Shown: positions 43,088-54,255 of the stretch, one piece after another
Position numbering within the stretch: position 1 is the first letter of the stretch
How the letters are laid out: each line of letters opens with the position of its first letter
Source: Latescibacteria bacterium UBA6620
GTDB taxonomy: Bacteria > Latescibacterota > UBA2968
Assembly: GCA_002433075.1 (NCBI GenBank)
Contig: DJHM01000028.1
Coordinates: 16,619-70,903, forward strand
DNA length: 54,285 bases
Direction: 5' to 3'
Made by a program: the position numbers and the translations under genes
Notes under the pieces: generated by a model
What the model saw: the letters and a program-made list of their open reading frames with translations, nothing else
Told to the model about the DNA's origin: nothing
The model's database searches: none

Positions 43088-43177
43088 GGCACAAATGGTT
43101 GAGAAGATCCCCGAGCCCCATAGAAACCAGACACGGGGAACCAACCTCCTCTCGGGCCTGTCCAACAAAACCACAAG

Positions 43178-43924
43178 ATGACAATCTCCGAAATCACATC
43201 CGTCTTGCAGACCGACGGCGTCGTGCTCGTTGAAGACGCAATGTCCGACAATCAGTGTCAGCGCCTTCTCGACGGAATCGAATGGGGCTTTCATAATCGT
43301 GAGGGACCCCTCCCGCTACAGCGTCAACGGACCTATGAATGGTTTCGCGAGCACCCCATCTTCATCGAACTTCTCGAGCACCCCCTCGTCATCGCTGTCG
43401 CCGATGCCTGTCTCGGACCTGACTATCACCTGATCTGCGCCGAGACCACGCGAAACGAAAGAGACAATCACTTTCTCGAAGCCGTCAAGAACGTCCACCA
43501 GGATCACTGCTTCTTCCCCGAGGACCAGGAGCGACTCGTGGAGATGCAAACCAGGATGTACGGTTTCACCGCTCAATGGGTGGCACACGATATCCCACAC
43601 GAGATGGGGCCCACCGAATTCATCGTGGGATCTCACGTCGACCATCGACGCTACACGAACGAAGAGGCCCCGTCAGCGATCGACTACCGGGATCACTTTC
43701 CGAAAGGCAGCCTCGTCTTCTACGATCACCGGACCTGGCATCGCGGAACTGACAATCACGCAGACCGGCCTCGCGACCTGACGCAGAACTGTTACGCGTT
43801 GCACGCCGTCGACAAGGTGCAGATTCGAACACCGCAGCCGAACGGTCCCGATGTCTACGAGCCCTGTACGGATCTGATCGAGTCAGGAAGCGAGATCATC
43901 CGGAAGCTGCTGTCTCGCGTTTGA
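43178..43924 (+). CDS. Phytanoyl-CoA dioxygenase-family protein (PhyH-8)
   Basis: 248 aa. H107 and D109 (NVHQDHCFF), distal H188 (TWHRGTDN) and arginine (DRPRD) are intact. It is short for the family but complete at both ends. Followed 34 bases later by PhyH-9, so the two are probably one transcript. Confidence 0.92.
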   Translation: MTISEITSVLQTDGVVLVEDAMSDNQCQRLLDGIEWGFHNREGPLPLQRQRTYEWFREHPIFIELLEHPLVIAVADACLGPDYHLICAETTRNERDNHFLEAVKNVHQDHCFFPEDQERLVEMQTRMYGFTAQWVAHDIPHEMGPTEFIVGSHVDHRRYTNEEAPSAIDYRDHFPKGSLVFYDHRTWHRGTDNHADRPRDLTQNCYALHAVDKVQIRTPQPNGPDVYEPCTDLIESGSEIIRKLLSRV

Positions 43925-43958
43925 TGCCCGTTAAGCACAGGCTTGAAAGGCAAAAGAC

Positions 43959-44795
43959 ATGACCGTCGAAAATCTCCGCGATGCCATCGTCGAAGAGGGG
44001 TATTGCGTGATCGAATCCGTCATCCCGCCCAACGAGGTTTCACGCGTCAAGGACAGCGTCCTTCACTCGGCGGCGACCCATAAGGTCTCGGATCCCCGAA
44101 GCAAGCTCGACAAGGTATCCGGATTCATCAACGTCGATCAGTCGTTCGCCCCGTATCTGACCGAACCTCGCCTGCTGGGACTGTGCAAGACCCTCCTCGG
44201 CGAACACGTGCGCATCTCCTACACGACCTGTATGGTCACGCATCCGGGGAACGAGCGAGGGCAGTGGCACGCCGACTGGCCGTTCAACCAGCAATGCGCC
44301 GGCCACATTCCGGCCCCCTACGGTGACGCCCTTGTGCATCTCACGACGATCTGGATGCTGACGCCCTTCACATCAGAAACCGGTACCCTCATTGTCCCCG
44401 GTTCACATCGCGAACCCAACAACCCGACGGGGGACAACGGCACGCCCCTTCGAGAGCCGCATCCCGGTGAAATCGCGGTCACCGGCGATCCGGGGTCGGT
44501 CCTCGTGATGGACAGTCGAATGTGGCACGCCATCACCCCGAACCGATCCGATCGTCCGCGTGTAATCATGCCCATCCGATACGCCCCGTGGTGGTTGAAC
44601 CTCGAGTCCCTGCGGCCCGGGTCGGATGTGCGTGACAGACTGACCGAAAGCGGATTGAGCGAAAACACCGTGCCCCCTCTACCCCCGGACGTGTTCGAAG
44701 CCTTGCCCGAGGACGTGAAACCGCTGTTCCGTCATTGGATCGACCGTGTGGACAGCACAGCCGCACCTTCCCTTACCCCCGCACTCGACGAGTGA
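43959..44795 (+). CDS. Phytanoyl-CoA dioxygenase-family protein (PhyH-9)
   Basis: 278 aa. H104 and D106 (QWHADWPF), distal H190 (MWHAITPNRSDRPR) with the 2-oxoglutarate arginine. Preceded by GAAAGG. Its stop overlaps the GTG of a GNAT gene (GTGA), so an acyl transfer step may follow hydroxylation (inference). Confidence 0.92.
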   Translation: MTVENLRDAIVEEGYCVIESVIPPNEVSRVKDSVLHSAATHKVSDPRSKLDKVSGFINVDQSFAPYLTEPRLLGLCKTLLGEHVRISYTTCMVTHPGNERGQWHADWPFNQQCAGHIPAPYGDALVHLTTIWMLTPFTSETGTLIVPGSHREPNNPTGDNGTPLREPHPGEIAVTGDPGSVLVMDSRMWHAITPNRSDRPRVIMPIRYAPWWLNLESLRPGSDVRDRLTESGLSENTVPPLPPDVFEALPEDVKPLFRHWIDRVDSTAAPSLTPALDE

Positions 44796-45322
44796 CAATC
44801 GATATGTCGGTCCCTGAGACCCTTAACACCGATGGCCTGGCGATGGAGCGCATTCGGTTCGACCACGAACCCCTGCTCTATGGAATCCACACGGACGAAC
44901 GAGTGACGGCCACGCTTGGCGGGCCCAAATCGGAAGATCAGAATCGAGACTGGGTAGTGGAGAAGGTGCAACACTGGGAGGACAACGGATTCGGTCTGTA
45001 TGCCTTCTTCGACCGCGAGGGCAACTTCGTCGGGCGAGGGGGACTGTTGCAATCAGACGTCGATGGCAAGCGGGAGATCGAGATCAATTATTCAATCGTC
45101 TCTGAATGCTGGGGGCGGGGCTACGCCACCGAAGCCGCAACCCGATTCGTACAACTCGGCTTCGATCATCTGCCTGTGGATTCGATCATAGCGTTCACCA
45201 AGTCGACCAACACGGGATCGAGACGCGTGATGGAGAAAATCGGTTTGACCTTTTCTCACGATTTCGACCATCACGGCACGCTCCACGCGCTGTATCGTAT
45301 CCAAAGGCCGTCACCCGATTGA
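44792..45322 (+). CDS. GNAT-family N-acetyltransferase (RimJ/RimL-like)
   Basis: 176 aa (ATG 44804 is an alternative start). LNTDGLAMERIRFDHEPLLY, the E-I-N-Y-S-I strand, acetyl-CoA loop CWGRGYATEAATRF and S-R-R-V-M-E-K-I-G-L are those of the Acetyltransf_3/RimJ-RimL group. Unlike other GNAT genes in this window it is intact. It acetylates an amine of a protein N-terminus, antibiotic or small molecule. Coupled by a 4-base overlap to PhyH-9. Confidence 0.9.
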   Translation: MTIDMSVPETLNTDGLAMERIRFDHEPLLYGIHTDERVTATLGGPKSEDQNRDWVVEKVQHWEDNGFGLYAFFDREGNFVGRGGLLQSDVDGKREIEINYSIVSECWGRGYATEAATRFVQLGFDHLPVDSIIAFTKSTNTGSRRVMEKIGLTFSHDFDHHGTLHALYRIQRPSPD

Positions 45323-45330
45323 TTTAAAAC

Positions 45331-45349
45331 TCTGCACTTTGCACTCGCC
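45331..45349. repeat. Heptad-like TGCACTT repeat
   Basis: TCTGCACTTTGCACTC resembles the string at 54256-54285. Located nine bases after the GNAT stop. Confidence 0.4.
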
Positions 45350-45399
45350 GTAACACTTCGCCCGGTCCCTTCATCTATCCACTTCCGCGAAAGGCGAAA

Positions 45400-46516
45400 A
45401 TGCCCCTAAACAGTCGGTCCCCTTCCGAAATCATCGAGAGGATAGAGGGACGCCAGGATCCCGACCGTCAGGGTTACAATGTCGACACCCTGGAGGAACT
45501 GATGGCTCGGTAGGGCGTCCCGGGCGTGGGGATCTGCCGCCATCAAGGACTTCCAGATCCACTGGACCAGATCCTACGGAATCGCCGACGTGGAGACCGG
45601 CGCGGGGGTCGGCGAGGACACCCTCTTTCAGGCCGCCTCGATCAGCCAAACCCATGGCGGCAAGGGCGGTCCTGAAAGCCGTAGAGAGCGATCTGTTCGC
45701 GCTGGACGACGACATCAACGCCATCCTGAAAACCTGGAAGTTGCCGGAAAGCGAATGGACCGGGAATCGGCCCATCACCCCCCGCACATTGACCAGTCAC
45801 ACATCCGGAACAGGTGATGGATTTGGATTCCCCGGCTACGATCCCCACGCCCGAGCAGATCCTGAACGGAGAGGCGCCGTCGAACGTGGGGCCCGTCGAA
45901 GTTGTCCGCCCCCCGATGACCGCCTTCCACTACTCCGGGGGCGGTGTCAACCTGATGCAGAAGGCCCTCACCGATGCCGTGGGCCGTCCTTTCAGAAATT
46001 ACGTCGAAGAGGTCGTCCTCCAAGCCGTTGGAATAACGCAGAGCACCTTCGAGCAGCCACTTTCACCCGAACGTGACCGGAACGCCACCCGCGCACACGA
46101 CTACCGGGGTCGATCGATGGGTCCTAAATGGCACGTGCATCCCGAACTCGCCGCAGCCGGGCTCTGGACGACCCCGACCGATCTGGCGAAGTTCGCGATC
46201 CAAGTCCAGAAATCCTTACACGGCGAAGCAAATCACGTGCTTTCCCAAACTTCGATCAGCGAGATGCTCAATCTCGTCGGCGTCGGAAACTACGCGGTCG
46301 GCTTCATGATGGCCAAGCAGGGCCAGGGATGGTAGTTTCAGCCACGGCGGAGGAAACTGGGGGTTTCGATGCCTGTTGCGGGCCCACAAAGTCAAAGGCT
46401 ACGGCTTCACAATCATGACGAATGGCGATGACGGTGGGATCATCCTCGATGTGCTGGGGGATCGCATTGACAACGCGTATGGCTACGATTCGCTCGATAG
46501 ACACGTGATTCGGTGA
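45400..46516 (+). pseudogene. Serine hydrolase (beta-lactamase/class C) pseudogene
   Basis: Assembled over several frames the gene reads RQDPDRQGYNVDTLEELMAR, TRSYGIADVETGAGV, a broken S-I-S-K active-site motif, YSGGGVN (YxN-like motif), and FSHGGGNWGF (HGG/KTG-like motif). Lesions: TAG at 45511-45513, a frame change near 45535, an extra base inside the SxxK motif near 45645-45650, a shift near 45845, and TAG at 46333-46335 with a shift before the H-G-G motif. The family includes esterases, peptidases and beta-lactamases. With at least five lesions it is non-functional. Confidence 0.85.
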
Positions 46517-46683
46517 GTGGTCCCGGTTTTCCGCAGGCGTCCGTGAGAACCAGGATGACGCGCGAGTCTCGGTTGTATATCATTAATGTTTAGGCTCCGA
46601 GGTCATCGGCAACGCAGCCCTGGACGGGATCCGAAGGGCACCACAGAACTTAGTGACGGAAGATCGCACCACGGAGGAAGACG

Positions 46684-48300
<1,617 letters not shown>

Positions 48301-48372
48301 CACGACAGTTCCGTGCAAGGGTCCATTCTGCTTCGACGGCTTGACCCGTGGGTTGACGAGCGAAAGGGATAG

Positions 48373-48453
48373 GGGCCGGACGGCGCACCAGAAGTACGAG
48401 AACGATCGAATTCTTGTACTTCAACTGCGTGGGACCACCCCGATGTCCGGCCC
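48373..48453. other. Nested imperfect inverted repeat (structured intergenic element)
   Basis: Three nested complementary segments: GGGCCGGAC/GTCCGGCCC (48373-48381/48445-48453), CGCA/TGCG (48384-48387/48426-48429) and GAAGTAC-x-AGAA/TTCT-x-GTACTTC (48391-48402/48411-48422) around an 8-base loop. It lies 70 bases after the fumarase stop. It could be an mRNA 3' structure, a repeat element or a small RNA. From 48454 to 48523 only degenerate repeat-like sequence is seen. Confidence 0.55.
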
Positions 48454-48523
48454 TGTTCTCTTCGTGTCTTCGCGCCTTCGTGTTTAGTTTTTCTTGGTGT
48501 CTTGGAGACTTGGTAGTTCAGGT

Positions 48524-49549
48524 TTGAAGTTCATTTATTTCACCGACATTCATCTGTGTGAGGGCTTCGATTCGGACAAAGGCTTCGAGCGATGCCTCGA
48601 CTCGATGCTCGCTCACGATCCCGCGCTGCTCGTCAACGGTGGCGACCTGGGCGTCACACCCGAAGCAGTTTCCCTCTACCGCGAAATGACGAAGGGTCTG
48701 GGTCTCCCCCTTCTTCATAGCAACGGCAATCACGAAATGTGCAGCGGCTGCCTGCCACGCGATCTGGCCGGAACCGCAAGCAGCAGTACCGATGTGGACG
48801 GCGTCCACTTCGTCATCCTCGACGTCGTCCGCTATTTCGAACCGACCGAGGCCCATCCCGCCAACTGGCACGTCCTTGCCGATGAATCGATGCTGGCCTG
48901 GCTCGAGGAGGATCTTTCCGGGCTGGATCGGGACACCCCGCTCTTCGTCGCCAGTCACGTCCCACTCTCCACAACCTTTCCGTTTCGTCACGGCCAGCGG
49001 CCCGGGATGGATTTTCCCACGAACGAAGTCGTCAACGCCCATCGGATTCTGGCTCTGCTCGAGCCTTTTGCCAACGTGGCCACGCTCCACGGTCACGATC
49101 ACGAGAACTGTCGTCACTTCGTGGGCGACATCGAAGTGATGACCACCGCAGCCGTGGCAGGAAACTGGTGGAGGAATGGCCTCGACAGCCGGACGGCGGG
49201 AGGTCGCGAGCCCCAGGGTTATCGTCTCGTCAACGTCGACGACAACGGCGCGATAACCAGCCAATACATTCCCTATTCGTCGGATCCAGAATCGACGGCG
49301 GCCTACGAACGTAGACTGGAGTCGGGTCGCCGCTTCATTAACGTGTTCGATGCATCTCCTCGCACCACCGTGGAAGTCGAGGGGACTCCGATGAACGCCA
49401 TCGACCCACTCGCGGAATCGTCAATCCATTTGAGCACGCATCTCTACGAACTGCCCGCCGACTTCAGCAGCAACCAGATCTCCGCCCGCGTCATCTTCGA
49501 AGACGGACGTGTACATGACCTGGACCAGACGTGCGAGGAGGTTGGGTGA
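48524..49549 (+). CDS. Calcineurin-like metallophosphoesterase with C-terminal beta domain
   Basis: 341 aa. LKFIYFTDIHLCE, VNGGDLG, SNGNHEM, ASHVPLS and LHGHDHENC give a full metal set. After residue about 230 a beta-rich extension (YRLVNVDDNGAITSQYI, IHLSTHLYELPADFSSN) follows, as in secreted purple-acid or calcineurin_C proteins, but no signal peptide is visible. TTG 48524 was chosen because the region upstream is repeat-like. It overlaps PhyH-10 by four bases (GTGA). Confidence 0.88.
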   Translation: MKFIYFTDIHLCEGFDSDKGFERCLDSMLAHDPALLVNGGDLGVTPEAVSLYREMTKGLGLPLLHSNGNHEMCSGCLPRDLAGTASSSTDVDGVHFVILDVVRYFEPTEAHPANWHVLADESMLAWLEEDLSGLDRDTPLFVASHVPLSTTFPFRHGQRPGMDFPTNEVVNAHRILALLEPFANVATLHGHDHENCRHFVGDIEVMTTAAVAGNWWRNGLDSRTAGGREPQGYRLVNVDDNGAITSQYIPYSSDPESTAAYERRLESGRRFINVFDASPRTTVEVEGTPMNAIDPLAESSIHLSTHLYELPADFSSNQISARVIFEDGRVHDLDQTCEEVG

Positions 49550-50418
49550 ACGGGGCTGAACGGGCGTTCGCGGAACATGGGTTTGCCGTCGTGCGGAACG
49601 TCGTCTCTCGCGACGAAGTCTCCGTGATGAGAGAAGAAATCGAAAAAATGATCGCTGGGGCTCCGGTCGATCGGAGTACGTCAACCGATCGGGATGGGAA
49701 CCCCGTCGATCATCCTCAGGACTTCTCTTACGGCCAGGGCCGCAACGGTTCTCCGGTCCTGAATCGCATCAGCAATCAGCTCGCACGTTCTTGCGTGATG
49801 CGCGAGGTTTACGCGAATCCCAAGCTTCTGTCGCTCGTCGAGGATATCTACGGGCCGGAATTCGTGCCCTTCGCAGAATCGATCGTCATCAAGATGCCGG
49901 AGAACGGATCGAGCTTCGCGAATCACCAGGATGGGCAACGTTTCGATTTACAAGACCGTGGCCTGAACGTCGGTATCTATCTGCAGCCCTCGACAGAACA
50001 GAATGGATGTCTGCGTGTGGTTCCCGGATCGCAACGCAACGGCAAAGTGGATGTCGACGCCATCGTAGCACGAGACGGATCCATCCTGTCGGACAGTCTC
50101 CCTGTCGAAGCAGAGGCCGGTGACGTCGTAATCCACGACCGAAGCGTGATCCACGGTTCGTTACCCAACGAGTCTCCTGATCTCCGCGTCACGGTCTACT
50201 TCGGGTTCCACAGGCTCGACTCCATCGAAGCCATCCACGACGACGGCCACATTCGAAGACGCGCTCAGGCCATCGGTCTCTGTATTCACGAGCGCCAGGC
50301 GTCCGGAAGATATGAGACGGAGACGTCCTTCGATTACGCCCTGTCCAAACTCGCCCCCGTACCCGAAACAGACGACGAAATCGAGACCGTATTACGGACA
50401 CCCGCTCTCAAGGTATAG
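49546..50418 (+). CDS. Phytanoyl-CoA dioxygenase-family protein (PhyH-10)
   Basis: 290 aa. H127 and D129 (ANHQDGQRF), distal H203 (VIHGSLPN) and downstream R-V-T-V-Y-F are intact. GTG start coupled to the phosphoesterase stop, preceded by GAGG. It forms an operon with the phosphoesterase and PhyH-11, suggesting a substrate with a phosphoester such as a phosphonate, phospholipid head group or nucleotide sugar (inference). Confidence 0.92.
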   Translation: MNGAERAFAEHGFAVVRNVVSRDEVSVMREEIEKMIAGAPVDRSTSTDRDGNPVDHPQDFSYGQGRNGSPVLNRISNQLARSCVMREVYANPKLLSLVEDIYGPEFVPFAESIVIKMPENGSSFANHQDGQRFDLQDRGLNVGIYLQPSTEQNGCLRVVPGSQRNGKVDVDAIVARDGSILSDSLPVEAEAGDVVIHDRSVIHGSLPNESPDLRVTVYFGFHRLDSIEAIHDDGHIRRRAQAIGLCIHERQASGRYETETSFDYALSKLAPVPETDDEIETVLRTPALKV

Positions 50419-50432
50419 TGAGGACCCCACGT

Positions 50433-51281
50433 ATGGAGAACAGTGAAAAGCGAAATCAATTCGAGCGGGACGGCTTCTACGTCTTCCAAAACATCCTCGA
50501 CGCTGAGACGGTCGACAGCCTCAACACCCTCTGCGATCGCATCCTTTCCGAGCAGGATCCCGAGCATTTCGAGCTTCACAAGACAACAGGCAGTATGGTT
50601 CTGATCGACTACCTGACGGCCTACCAGCATCGTGTAATGAGCGACTTTATCACCCATCCCAACGTCCTCGGCGCGCTCACGAAACTCGGCTTCGACGACC
50701 CGAAATTCGGCCACGGAAGAATCATCACCAAACCCCCCCATAGCCCTCCGCTCTTCTGGCACGAAGACGGGCGCTTCTGGAACGACCCCGTCAGCTACAC
50801 CACCCAACCCATTCAGGTCTTTCTGATGTACTATCTCGTCGACACCACGCCAGAGAATGGATGTCTCCGGGTGATTCCCGGCTCGCACCTGAAGCGTCAC
50901 CCCCTGCACAACCAGATCTCTGAGAACCACACGGAGGATCTCAGAACGTACGCGAACCCTGACGATCCAGGATTCTCCCGTGTGGACGACGAAATCGACG
51001 TCCCCGTCAAGGCTGGAGACCTAGTCGTAGGTTACGGCAGTTTGCTCCACGCCTCCCACGCCAACGACTCTGACCTGAGACGCACGGTACTCACGATGTG
51101 GTACTATCCCGATTACGTGAACTTGCCTGAGCGTACACAAGCCACCGTCGCCACGTCGGAGAAACTGAGTCCGGTACCACCAGTGGCCGAACAGATCCCC
51201 GAACTGGAAGCGCTGCGGATTGAGTATCACGGGAATGCCGAGCCTATCGAAATCGAGTGGGTCCCCAAAGGCCTGAAGTGA
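50433..51281 (+). CDS. Phytanoyl-CoA dioxygenase-family protein (PhyH-11)
   Basis: 282 aa. H110 and D112 (LFWHEDGRFW), distal H206 (LLHASHAND) and arginines (LRRTVLTMWY) are in place. The WHED-x-x-F-W form of the motif differs from the other ten copies. GAGGA lies eight bases before the ATG. It follows PhyH-10 by 14 bases. Confidence 0.92.
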   Translation: MENSEKRNQFERDGFYVFQNILDAETVDSLNTLCDRILSEQDPEHFELHKTTGSMVLIDYLTAYQHRVMSDFITHPNVLGALTKLGFDDPKFGHGRIITKPPHSPPLFWHEDGRFWNDPVSYTTQPIQVFLMYYLVDTTPENGCLRVIPGSHLKRHPLHNQISENHTEDLRTYANPDDPGFSRVDDEIDVPVKAGDLVVGYGSLLHASHANDSDLRRTVLTMWYYPDYVNLPERTQATVATSEKLSPVPPVAEQIPELEALRIEYHGNAEPIEIEWVPKGLK

Positions 51282-51325
51282 TCATCCATTCGCGGGGGCG
51301 AAGCTGGCCCATCCCCGAATTCAAT

Positions 51326-52062
51326 ATGTCACCTCACGACCTCGCAAAGCATCTTCACAACATCCACACCAAAACTGACGCCTATCGCCTCGACCTCCCC
51401 CAGGTCATCGAGGGGATTGGCGACGCCTACATCACGATCGATCCAGAAAACGATACCCGCTATCCCTCCTCTAACCTGAACGCGGTGCATTTTCTCGGCT
51501 GTACATCCTCCGTGACCTCCGAGGACGTCCGGGAAGCCGTCGGGCTTTTCGAGGATACGGGTTGCCCTCGGTTCTACTTCTGACTGAGTCCGTCCAGACA
51601 GTCTGAAGAGATCCGTGGCTGGCTGGGGGATCACGGTCTGGCTCCCTTCAAGGGGACGGAATACCCAACGCTATTGCGACGGACTGAATCGATGGAGCCG
51701 CACGAAACGGCATTGGACGTACGACGTCTCACAGCGTCGGATGCCGAAGAGCGTATCGACGAACTTGGGAAGGTATTCGACTCGCCGTAGCCGGAGTACG
51801 TCGTCAGGACGGCCGACGAAGACGGATTCGATCATCTTGGCGTCTTCGCCCGGGACCGGCTGGTGGGATCCGGTGGAATGTATCGCGTGGGAGATGTGGG
51901 ATACCTCGAATGGGCGGGCGTCAAGAAATCGTTCAGGGGACGGGGTGCAAGTGGGTCTGCTCGGAGACCCTGTATCTCCTCAAACCTTCACTGAGAAACC
52001 TGCAGCGGAACGGCTTCGAGATCGTCTACGACAAAGAGGTGTACGAATGGAAGAGACCGTGA
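51326..52062 (+). pseudogene. GNAT-family gene with two nonsense codons and a deletion
   Basis: One frame gives SPHDLAKHLHNIHTKTDAYR and CPRFYF then TGA (51581-51583), resumes as LSPSRQSEEIRGWLGDHGLA and ALDVRRLTASDAEERIDELG, then TAG (51788-51790). It resumes again as GFDHLGVFARDRLVGSGGMY up to FRGRGA. The acetyl-CoA helix is missing, and another frame supplies CKWVCSETLYLLKPSLRNLQ and KEVYEWKRP before the final TGA. Homologous proteins carry Trp at the first stop. A GTG at 51278 overlapping the PhyH-11 stop is an alternative original start. Confidence 0.8.
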
Positions 52063-52112
52063 TCCCCTCACTGCTTGTCTCCAACCCTTGTAGCCACTAG
52101 ATTAGATACCAA

Positions 52113-52309
52113 GTGTGCGGGCCGTCCCCGAGACGGCTCAGGGTGAAACCCCAGGGTCTAAAAGGATTATTCGAACCGAAGATCTGCAGGCTGTCTTCCC
52201 CCCACATTCAGGGGGAATTCGGTTTTCGGAAAACGACCGTACGCACTTTCATCGTTCCTCTGCTTTCGTATGCTCAGGGCCGCTGTCGTCATCGACAGGC
52301 GGCCTTTTT
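52113..52309 (+). ncRNA. Candidate structured leader or small RNA ending in a terminator
   Basis: About 200 bases without a credible gene but with successive hairpins: GCCGTC/GACGGC (52121-52126/52132-52137), GGGT/ACCC (52141-52144/52148-52151), TTCCCCC/GGGGGAA (52196-52202/52211-52217), GTTTT/AAAAC (52222-52226/52230-52234), and an intrinsic terminator. It could be a trans-acting RNA or an attenuator leader for the ABC gene that follows. It does not match the riboswitch, tmRNA, RNase P or SRP patterns I can recall. Confidence 0.4.
52278..52309 (+). terminator. Intrinsic terminator or attenuator before the ABC gene
   Basis: Stem GGCCGC-TGTCG / CGACA-G-GCGGCC with loop TCAT and one bulged G, followed by TTTTT (52305-52309). 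It is only 16 bases upstream of the ABC exporter start codon. Confidence 0.85.
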
Positions 52310-52325
52310 CTATACGCAGAGGAGA

Positions 52326-54077
52326 ATGAATGGGACGTGCGAAAGAGGAAAGGGGAATCCACAGGCAAGGGGCGTCATCATCGAGGAGCTAAGATCCCGA
52401 TGGTTGTCACTTCTGCTCGTCGGCGTCACGATGCTCACGGGTGCGGCGGTTTCACTGCTCCAGCCGTTCTTCTACAAATCCCTGTTCGATGAGGCGATCC
52501 CTTCGGCGGATACGCCGATGATCCTCTGGCTTCTCCTCGCAATGGTGATCACTCCCATCGCCGCGATCGGACTGGCAAAACGCACAGGATTACCTGCGCG
52601 TCCGAATCGGCGAATACGTGTCGCAGGCGCTTCGGGAACGGCTCTTCGATCATCTCGTCCGGCTGAGGATACCGGAGATGGACAAGCTGACCCCCGCCGA
52701 GGTCTCTCAACGGATCACCGCGAGTGTCGGCAGAATCGGCGAGCTCTACATCGCGCAGGAGCTGCTCCCCTCGATATCTCACACGATCATCCTGGGCGGA
52801 ACGCTCGGTGCGATGCTCGCCCTCAACCTGGAGCTCGCCGCAATCTCGTGTGCGGCCATCCCCATCACGTGGGTCGTCACCTCGAGACTGAGCCGGACCT
52901 CGAAAGAACGAGATCGCGCAATGCAGAGACATCGGGAGAGCGGTGCCGCCCACATCGTGGATGTTTCTGGAAGGACTCTGAACGGTCAAGGCGTATCTGG
53001 GCGAAGAACGGGAAAGGCGAAGGTGGCTCGACGAAGACATCGTGCTCAAACTACGGGCGACTTCACTACATCATATGCTTGTGACGTTCCCCAATGACAT
53101 CATCGGAAATCTCGTCAACGGCATCATCCTCGGCTACGGCGCTTTCCAGGTCCTCGACGGCGCAACCACCATCGGGGCCCTCATAGCCTTTATGGCCTTC
53201 ACTCCAAGAGCGTATCAAGCGCTCCGGGGCGTGCTCGCAACCTATACGGGAACCCAGCGCGTACACGCGTCGATCGAGCTGGTCGACGATCTGTTCGGAC
53301 GGAAGATCGAAGTGCTCGAGGACTCGAGCCAGGCGCCCGGAGAGGGCGTACCGGGCGTGACCTTCGATCGCGTCAGCTTCCACCACAACCGAGGCTTTGG
53401 ATTCACCGATCTGACCTTCTCTGTCGAACCTGGCGAGTTCCTCGGCATCGTCGGCCCATCCGGTGGAGGCAAGTCGACGATCTTCGATCTGTTGCTTCGT
53501 TTCTACGAGCCTGAAACCGGTACGATCCGCGTGGGCGACGTTGACCATCTTCGTCTTTCCACCGACGAGCTTCGACAAACCATCGTTTGGATCCCCCAGG
53601 ACGTTTTTCTGTGGAACGGCAGCCTCACGGATAACCTGGCCTATCCCGATCGGCACACACCCGGCGATCTGGATCGGCCAGCGCGCTTATGCGGTCTCGA
53701 TATTTTCGCGGAGAAACAACCGGAAGGCTACGACACGCAGGTCGGCCAGGGCGGCATCTTGCTGTCGGGTGGAGAACGCCAGCGGATCGCCCTCGTCCGC
53801 GCGCTGCTCAAGGACGCCCGGATTCTCCTTCTGGACGAATCCACGTCCGCCCTCGATGCCCTCTCCGAACTTCAGATCCAAGGAGGCGATCGAAACCGTC
53901 CGCCAGAATCGGACGACGATCGTCATCGCCCATCGACTATCGACCCTCCAACACGCCGATCGCATCCTCGTTCTCGATGAGCATGCCCGGATCGCCGAAA
54001 TCAGCACCATGGCCGAACTCCTGTCACACGACGGTCTCTTCAAGAAACTCTGGAGCGCCCAATCCCTCGACACTTAG
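52326..54077 (+). pseudogene. ABC exporter (fused TMD-NBD, ABCB/MsbA type) with frameshifts
   Basis: The N-terminal TM part (SLLLVGVTMLTGAAVSLLQP, MILWLLLAMVITPIAAI) breaks frame near 52580. The next part (YVSQALRERLFDHLVRLRIP ... GGTLGAMLALNLELAAISC) breaks near 52975, where the frame continues at VKAYLGEERERRRW. The nucleotide-binding domain has Walker A GPSGGGKST, Q-loop, signature LSGGERQRIALVRALL and Walker B ILLLDEST; a third shift near 53880 leads to IETVRQNRTTIVIAHRLSTL. All domains of a complete exporter of about 580 aa are present, but single-base shifts prevent one protein. It would export lipids, peptides or drugs. Confidence 0.82.
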
Positions 54078-54137
54078 ATCATCTCTCAGCCCCAGTCGAG
54101 GCCGGGGGCTACTCCATCGGAGGGCTCACAAACGATC

Positions 54138-54153
54138 GCGGCTTGGAAGCCGC
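54138..54153. repeat. REP-like hairpin GCGGCTT/AAGCCGC
   Basis: GCGGCTT-GG-AAGCCGC, followed by TCCTACC, resembles a widespread type of extragenic palindrome. It lies 60 bases after the ABC pseudogene. Confidence 0.5.
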
Positions 54154-54226
54154 TCCTACCCTAGCAATATCTACCTTAAGGCACAGCCCGTTGCCACTGC
54201 ATCTGTTCGCAGCTCGGAGAGCCTGC

Positions 54227-54248
54227 CCTGAGTGGAACCGAAGGGCTG
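54227..54248. repeat. Degenerate family C repeat
   Basis: CCTGAG...GAAGGGCT matches the core of 32691-32726. Between 54078 and the window end only repeats are seen. Confidence 0.4.
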
Positions 54249-54255
54249 CTCCCAC

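Noticed and set aside
52100..52110. GATTAGATACC, identical to a conserved 16S rRNA string
   Set aside because: Only eleven bases match; the flanks do not resemble 16S rRNA.
52138..52152. AGGGTGAAACCCC as a T-box antiterminator
   Set aside because: The T-box motif needs AGGGTGGNACCGCG, and no specifier stem or aminoacyl-tRNA-related gene follows.
52326..54077. Programmed frameshifting in the ABC exporter
   Set aside because: Three unrelated shift sites without a slippery heptamer plus downstream structure; decay or sequence error is simpler.
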